From the NCBI GenBank assembly GCA_947311455.1, contig CAMZKY010000022.1, positions 1 through 7,866 on the forward strand: 7,866 bases of DNA, in the 5' to 3' direction. Shown here piece after piece: positions 5,696-7,866 of the stretch. How positions within the stretch are numbered: position 1 is the stretch's first letter; every line of letters starts with the position of its first letter. Below the pieces are notes generated by a model that worked only from the letters and a program-made list of their open reading frames with translations, had not been told where the DNA came from and did not search any database. The stretch comes from an uncultured Marinosulfonomonas sp. GTDB taxonomy: Bacteria; Pseudomonadota; Alphaproteobacteria; Rhodobacterales; Rhodobacteraceae. The position numbers were made by a program, and so were the translations under genes.

Positions 5696-6961
5696 ATGCC
5701 TATAGAAATTCTAATGCCCGCCCTGTCTCCTACTATGGAGGAAGGCACTTTGGCGAAATGGCTGGTTAGCGAAGGTGACACCATCCAATCTGGCGATCTG
5801 ATTGCCGAAATTGAAACCGACAAAGCCACCATGGAATTTGAAGCTGTGGATGAAGGCATTATCGGGAAACTGGTGATTGCTGAAGGTTCTGAGGGCGTTC
5901 CTGTGAATTCCGTGATCGCGATCCTGTTGGAGGATGGCGAAGAATTGGCTGATATCAGCACTGCTGCAGCCCCTGCCCCCAAAGCTGCGCGGGCTAAGGA
6001 AGAAGCGGCACCTGTTGAGGCCACAGCCCCTGCTGCGCCGGTCAAATCCGGCGACCGCGTCTTTGCCTCGCCTTTGGCGCGGCGCATTGCGGCGCAGAAC
6101 GGCATTGATCTTGCCACGATTTCCGGCACCGGCCCGCGCGGGCGGATTGTTAAGGCCGATGTCGAAGGCAAACCAGCCACCAAACAGGCTCCCGTAGCAG
6201 CCAAAGCCCCCGCCGCCCCTGCCGCCACAGGTATGGCCGATGACGATCTAACCAAAATCTATGCGGATCGTGAATATGAGGTGGTGGAGCTGAACGGCAT
6301 GCGCAAAACCATCGCCGCACGCTTGACAGAAGCCAAACAAACCGTGCCGCATTTCTATCTGCGGCGCAGTATCCAGATTGACGCATTGTTGGCGTTTCGC
6401 AGCCAGATCAACAAACAGCTTGAATCGCGCGGCGCTAAACTGTCGGTGAATGATTTCATCATCAAGGCCTGCGCCTTGGCGCTGCAATCCGTGCCAAAGG
6501 CCAATGCGGTTTGGGCCAATAACAAGGTGTTCTTGCTGAAACCATCCGATGTGGCGGTAGCTGTCGCGGTTGAAGACGGGTTGTTTACCCCCGTTATCAA
6601 GGATTCCGACAGCAAAAGCATGACCCAGATTTCCGCCCAGATGAAAGATATGGCCACCCGTGCACGCGAAGGCAAACTTGCCCCAAGCGAATATATGGGG
6701 GGCAGCTTTGCGATTTCCAATCTGGGGATGTTTGGCATTGAAAACTTCGACGCGGTTATCAACCCACCACATGGGGCAATTCTGGCCGTTGGGGCGGGTA
6801 CGAAAAAACCTGTGGTGAACGCAGATGGCGAATTGGATGTGGCGACGGTGATGTCCGTAACACTCTCCGTAGATCACCGCGTGATCGACGGAGCCTTGGG
6901 CGCTGAATTGCTGAATGCCATCGTTTCCAATCTGGAAAACCCGATTGGAATGCTGGTTTAA
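5696..6961 (+). CDS. pdhC: Dihydrolipoamide acetyltransferase, PDH E2 component
   Basis: This 421-residue protein is the structural core of the PDH complex and transfers acetyl groups from lipoyl-lysine to CoA. Domains in order are one lipoyl domain (1-80, Lys43), an Ala/Pro/Lys linker, and a peripheral-subunit-binding domain (about 122-157, with Ala-Ser-Pro-Leu-Ala-Arg and Gly-Thr-Gly-Pro-Arg-Gly-Arg-Ile). A second Ala/Pro linker leads to the catalytic domain (about 194-421). The catalytic signature Asp-His-Arg-Val-Ile-Asp-Gly gives His394 and Asp398, and Ser-Asn-Leu-Gly-Met-Phe-Gly (341-347) is also present. The single lipoyl domain is complemented by the one on PdhB. The gene begins 12 bases after the pdhB stop; its Shine-Dalgarno AAGGAG overlaps that TAA, so the two are translationally linked. 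No E3 gene follows. Confidence 0.97.
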   Translation: MPIEILMPALSPTMEEGTLAKWLVSEGDTIQSGDLIAEIETDKATMEFEAVDEGIIGKLVIAEGSEGVPVNSVIAILLEDGEELADISTAAAPAPKAARAKEEAAPVEATAPAAPVKSGDRVFASPLARRIAAQNGIDLATISGTGPRGRIVKADVEGKPATKQAPVAAKAPAAPAATGMADDDLTKIYADREYEVVELNGMRKTIAARLTEAKQTVPHFYLRRSIQIDALLAFRSQINKQLESRGAKLSVNDFIIKACALALQSVPKANAVWANNKVFLLKPSDVAVAVAVEDGLFTPVIKDSDSKSMTQISAQMKDMATRAREGKLAPSEYMGGSFAISNLGMFGIENFDAVINPPHGAILAVGAGTKKPVVNADGELDVATVMSVTLSVDHRVIDGALGAELLNAIVSNLENPIGMLV

Positions 6962-7210
6962 CACAAAGCCTCCGGTCAAGACACGTAAAGCAGTTGGTCC
7001 ATAGCTGAAAAGGCCAGCTAGCTCTAGGGTAAAGCTCATCTTACCACTAGTGGGGAAAGGTCGCTCAATACAAAAACATCGATCTATACCCCGTGTCCTT
7101 GAACACCCGAAGACATGCTTGACGTTTTGAGCGTTCAAGATTCTGATATCCGCATGATCTCAAACCAGAACTTTCGGGTTTTGGCGTGAATTGAGTATCA
7201 TTGGCAAACC

Positions 7211-7279
7211 CGGATCGTAAACGGCCATATTCGAATAATTTTTGCGTCATGTCATTGCGCCTTTTCACTCGGATCGTAA
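7211..7279 (+). repeat. 10-base direct repeat CGGATCGTAA
   Basis: Exact copies lie at 7211-7220 and 7270-7279, starting 59 bases apart in the non-coding interval before purL. Two 10-base copies in a short AT-rich interval could mark an old duplication or insertion scar, or could be chance. Confidence 0.3.
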
Positions 7280-7294
7280 CCTGTTGGTTTTTTT
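7278..7294 (+). terminator. Weak terminator-like hairpin with T-tract
   Basis: AACC-TGTT-GGTT is a 4-bp stem that runs directly into T residues (seven T in a row at 7288-7294). The stem is too short to be convincing. It is the only T-tract hairpin seen between pdhC and purL and could help end pdh transcription. Confidence 0.2.
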
Positions 7295-7376
7295 ATCAAT
7301 TAAAGATAACATGCGCGGCCGCTCTGCGTTTAGAAATAGCATCATAATTGTTGAAAAATCCAATGGACCGTCACAA

Positions 7377-7407
7377 TTGCCTCTTTCCCAGACGCGAGCC
7401 CTATACT
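7377..7407 (+). promoter_or_regulatory. Possible purL promoter
   Basis: TATACT at 7402-7407 matches the -10 consensus in five of six positions. The best upstream partner is TTGCCT at 7377-7382 with a long 19-base spacer. The predicted start would be near 7414, giving a leader of about 28 bases to the purL ATG. The -10 is persuasive and the -35 is weak. Confidence 0.4.
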
Positions 7408-7441
7408 AAGACACCCTCAACAGCTTCCTTGGGGGAAAGAT

Positions 7442-7866
7442 ATGCAAGAGCCAACGATCACTGACGACCTAATCGCCAGCCACGGGCTTAGCCCGGATGA
7501 ATATGCCGACATCCTGCGCATCCTGAACCGCGCGCCGAATTATACAGAACTGGGCATTTTTTCGGCCATGTGGAACGAACATTGCTCGTATAAATCCTCA
7601 AAAAAATGGCTGCGCACCCTGCCCACCAAAGGCCCGCAGGTTATTTGCGGCCCCGGCGAAAATGCCGGCATTGTCGATATTGGCGATGGGCAATGTGTGG
7701 TGTTTAAGATGGAAAGCCACAATCATCCGTCCTATATCGAACCCTACCAAGGCGCGGCCACTGGCGTTGGCGGCATTTTGCGTGACGTGTTTACCATGGG
7801 CGCGCGCCCGATTGCAGCGATGAATTCGCTATCATTTGGCGAACCGGATCACCCCAAAACCACCCA
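7442..7866 (+). CDS. purL: Phosphoribosylformylglycinamidine synthase, PurL subunit (3' partial)
   Basis: The frame starts at ATG 7442, three bases after a strong GGGGGAAAG (7430-7438), and stays open to the right edge, giving 141 codons plus two bases of a gene usually near 720 codons. PurL is the ATP-dependent synthetase subunit that, with PurQ and PurS, makes formylglycinamidine ribonucleotide from FGAR and glutamine in purine synthesis. Diagnostic segments are Glu-Leu-Gly-Ile-Phe-Ser-Ala-Met-Trp-Asn-Glu-His-Cys-Ser-Tyr-Lys-Ser-Ser near residue 36, Gly-Pro-Gly-Glu-Asn-Ala-Gly, and Lys-Met-Glu-Ser-His-Asn-His-Pro-Ser. After these come Pro-Tyr-Gln-Gly-Ala-Ala-Thr-Gly-Val-Gly-Gly-Ile and Arg-Asp-Val-Phe-Thr-Met-Gly-Ala-Arg-Pro, the nucleotide-binding region of the small bacterial PurL type. 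The sequence is typical of Rhodobacterales. It is separated from pdhC by 480 bases and has its own possible promoter. Confidence 0.96.
   Translation, partial: MQEPTITDDLIASHGLSPDEYADILRILNRAPNYTELGIFSAMWNEHCSYKSSKKWLRTLPTKGPQVICGPGENAGIVDIGDGQCVVFKMESHNHPSYIEPYQGAATGVGGILRDVFTMGARPIAAMNSLSFGEPDHPKTT

Larger units (their letters stand above)
6962..7441. other. 480-base intergenic region between pdhC and purL
   Basis: I see no credible gene. The stretch is AT-richer than the flanking genes and holds many short symmetric elements: TAGCTG/CAGCTA (7002-7020), AGCTAGCT (7016-7023), CCACTAGTGG (7044-7053), CTTGAAC/GTTCAAG (7098-7139), CGGGTTT/AAACCCG (7175-7212) and the direct repeat CGGATCGTAA (7211-7220 and 7270-7279). 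A reverse open frame of 67 codons at 7065-7268 has no recognisable family. The mixture is compatible with decayed mobile or horizontally acquired DNA, but no transposase, terminal repeats or tRNA could be identified. No strong terminator follows pdhC. Confidence 0.45.

Noticed and set aside
6248..7138. Antisense open frame (296 codons) opposite pdhC that extends into the intergenic region
   Set aside because: Most of it mirrors the pdhC catalytic domain, and the 177-base extension shows no domain or ribosome binding site. I treat it as a shadow.
7065..7268. Reverse-strand open frame of 67 codons in the pdhC-purL gap
   Set aside because: No recognisable domain, no clear Shine-Dalgarno sequence, and low-complexity basic composition. 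It is mentioned under the intergenic region but not called as a gene.
1..7866. CRISPR arrays, tRNA or rRNA genes, intact insertion sequences
   Set aside because: No regularly spaced repeats, no cloverleaf or rRNA signatures, and no transposase were seen on either strand.

Overview
The window looks like a chromosomal housekeeping segment of an alphaproteobacterium, most likely Rhodobacterales (Roseobacter-like). The evidence is the protein style of the class I aldolase, of the FtsB-like protein ending in the Asp-Leu-Leu-Asp-Glu-Gln-Ala-Arg motif, and of PurL, together with the typical alphaproteobacterial pyruvate dehydrogenase (PDH) set in which the E1 beta subunit carries its own lipoyl domain. 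All genes lie on the + strand. Base composition is moderate in GC, with AT-richer stretches in 1392-2665 and 6962-7441. These are impressions by eye, not computed values.

Layout: (1) 2-361, the C-terminal two thirds of a HemG-like flavodoxin-domain protein, cut by the left edge. (2) 362-461, a leader with a LacI-type operator-like palindrome. (3) 462-1391, a DhnA-type class I fructose-bisphosphate aldolase, closed by a good intrinsic terminator at 1439-1469. (4) 1490-2557, a PHBH-fold FAD monooxygenase of unknown substrate, read from a TTG start only 20 bases past that terminator. (5) 2607-2968, a good sigma-70-like promoter and a small FtsB/DivIC-family division protein. (6) 2969-3286, a 318-base regulatory interval with direct repeats, a perfect 22-bp palindrome, a near-consensus promoter and a 7-4-7 inverted repeat at the predicted transcription start. 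(7) 3287-6961, pdhA-pdhB-pdhC, tightly spaced. (8) 6962-7441, a 480-base non-coding interval. (9) 7442-7866, the first 141 codons of purL, cut by the right edge.

How the genes fit together: the aldolase works in glycolysis/gluconeogenesis, and PDH carries pyruvate into acetyl-CoA. FtsB (septum assembly), HemG-like (heme synthesis) and PurL (purine synthesis) are unrelated housekeeping functions that sit alongside. No dihydrolipoamide dehydrogenase (E3) gene follows pdhC, so E3 must come from elsewhere. The monooxygenase is the one gene that looks like an accessory insertion.

I found no convincing undescribed multi-gene system. The most interesting signals are regulatory: the operator-like palindromes before fbaB and pdhA, the 22-bp palindrome upstream of the pdh promoter, and the terminator placed directly before the monooxygenase ribosome binding site.
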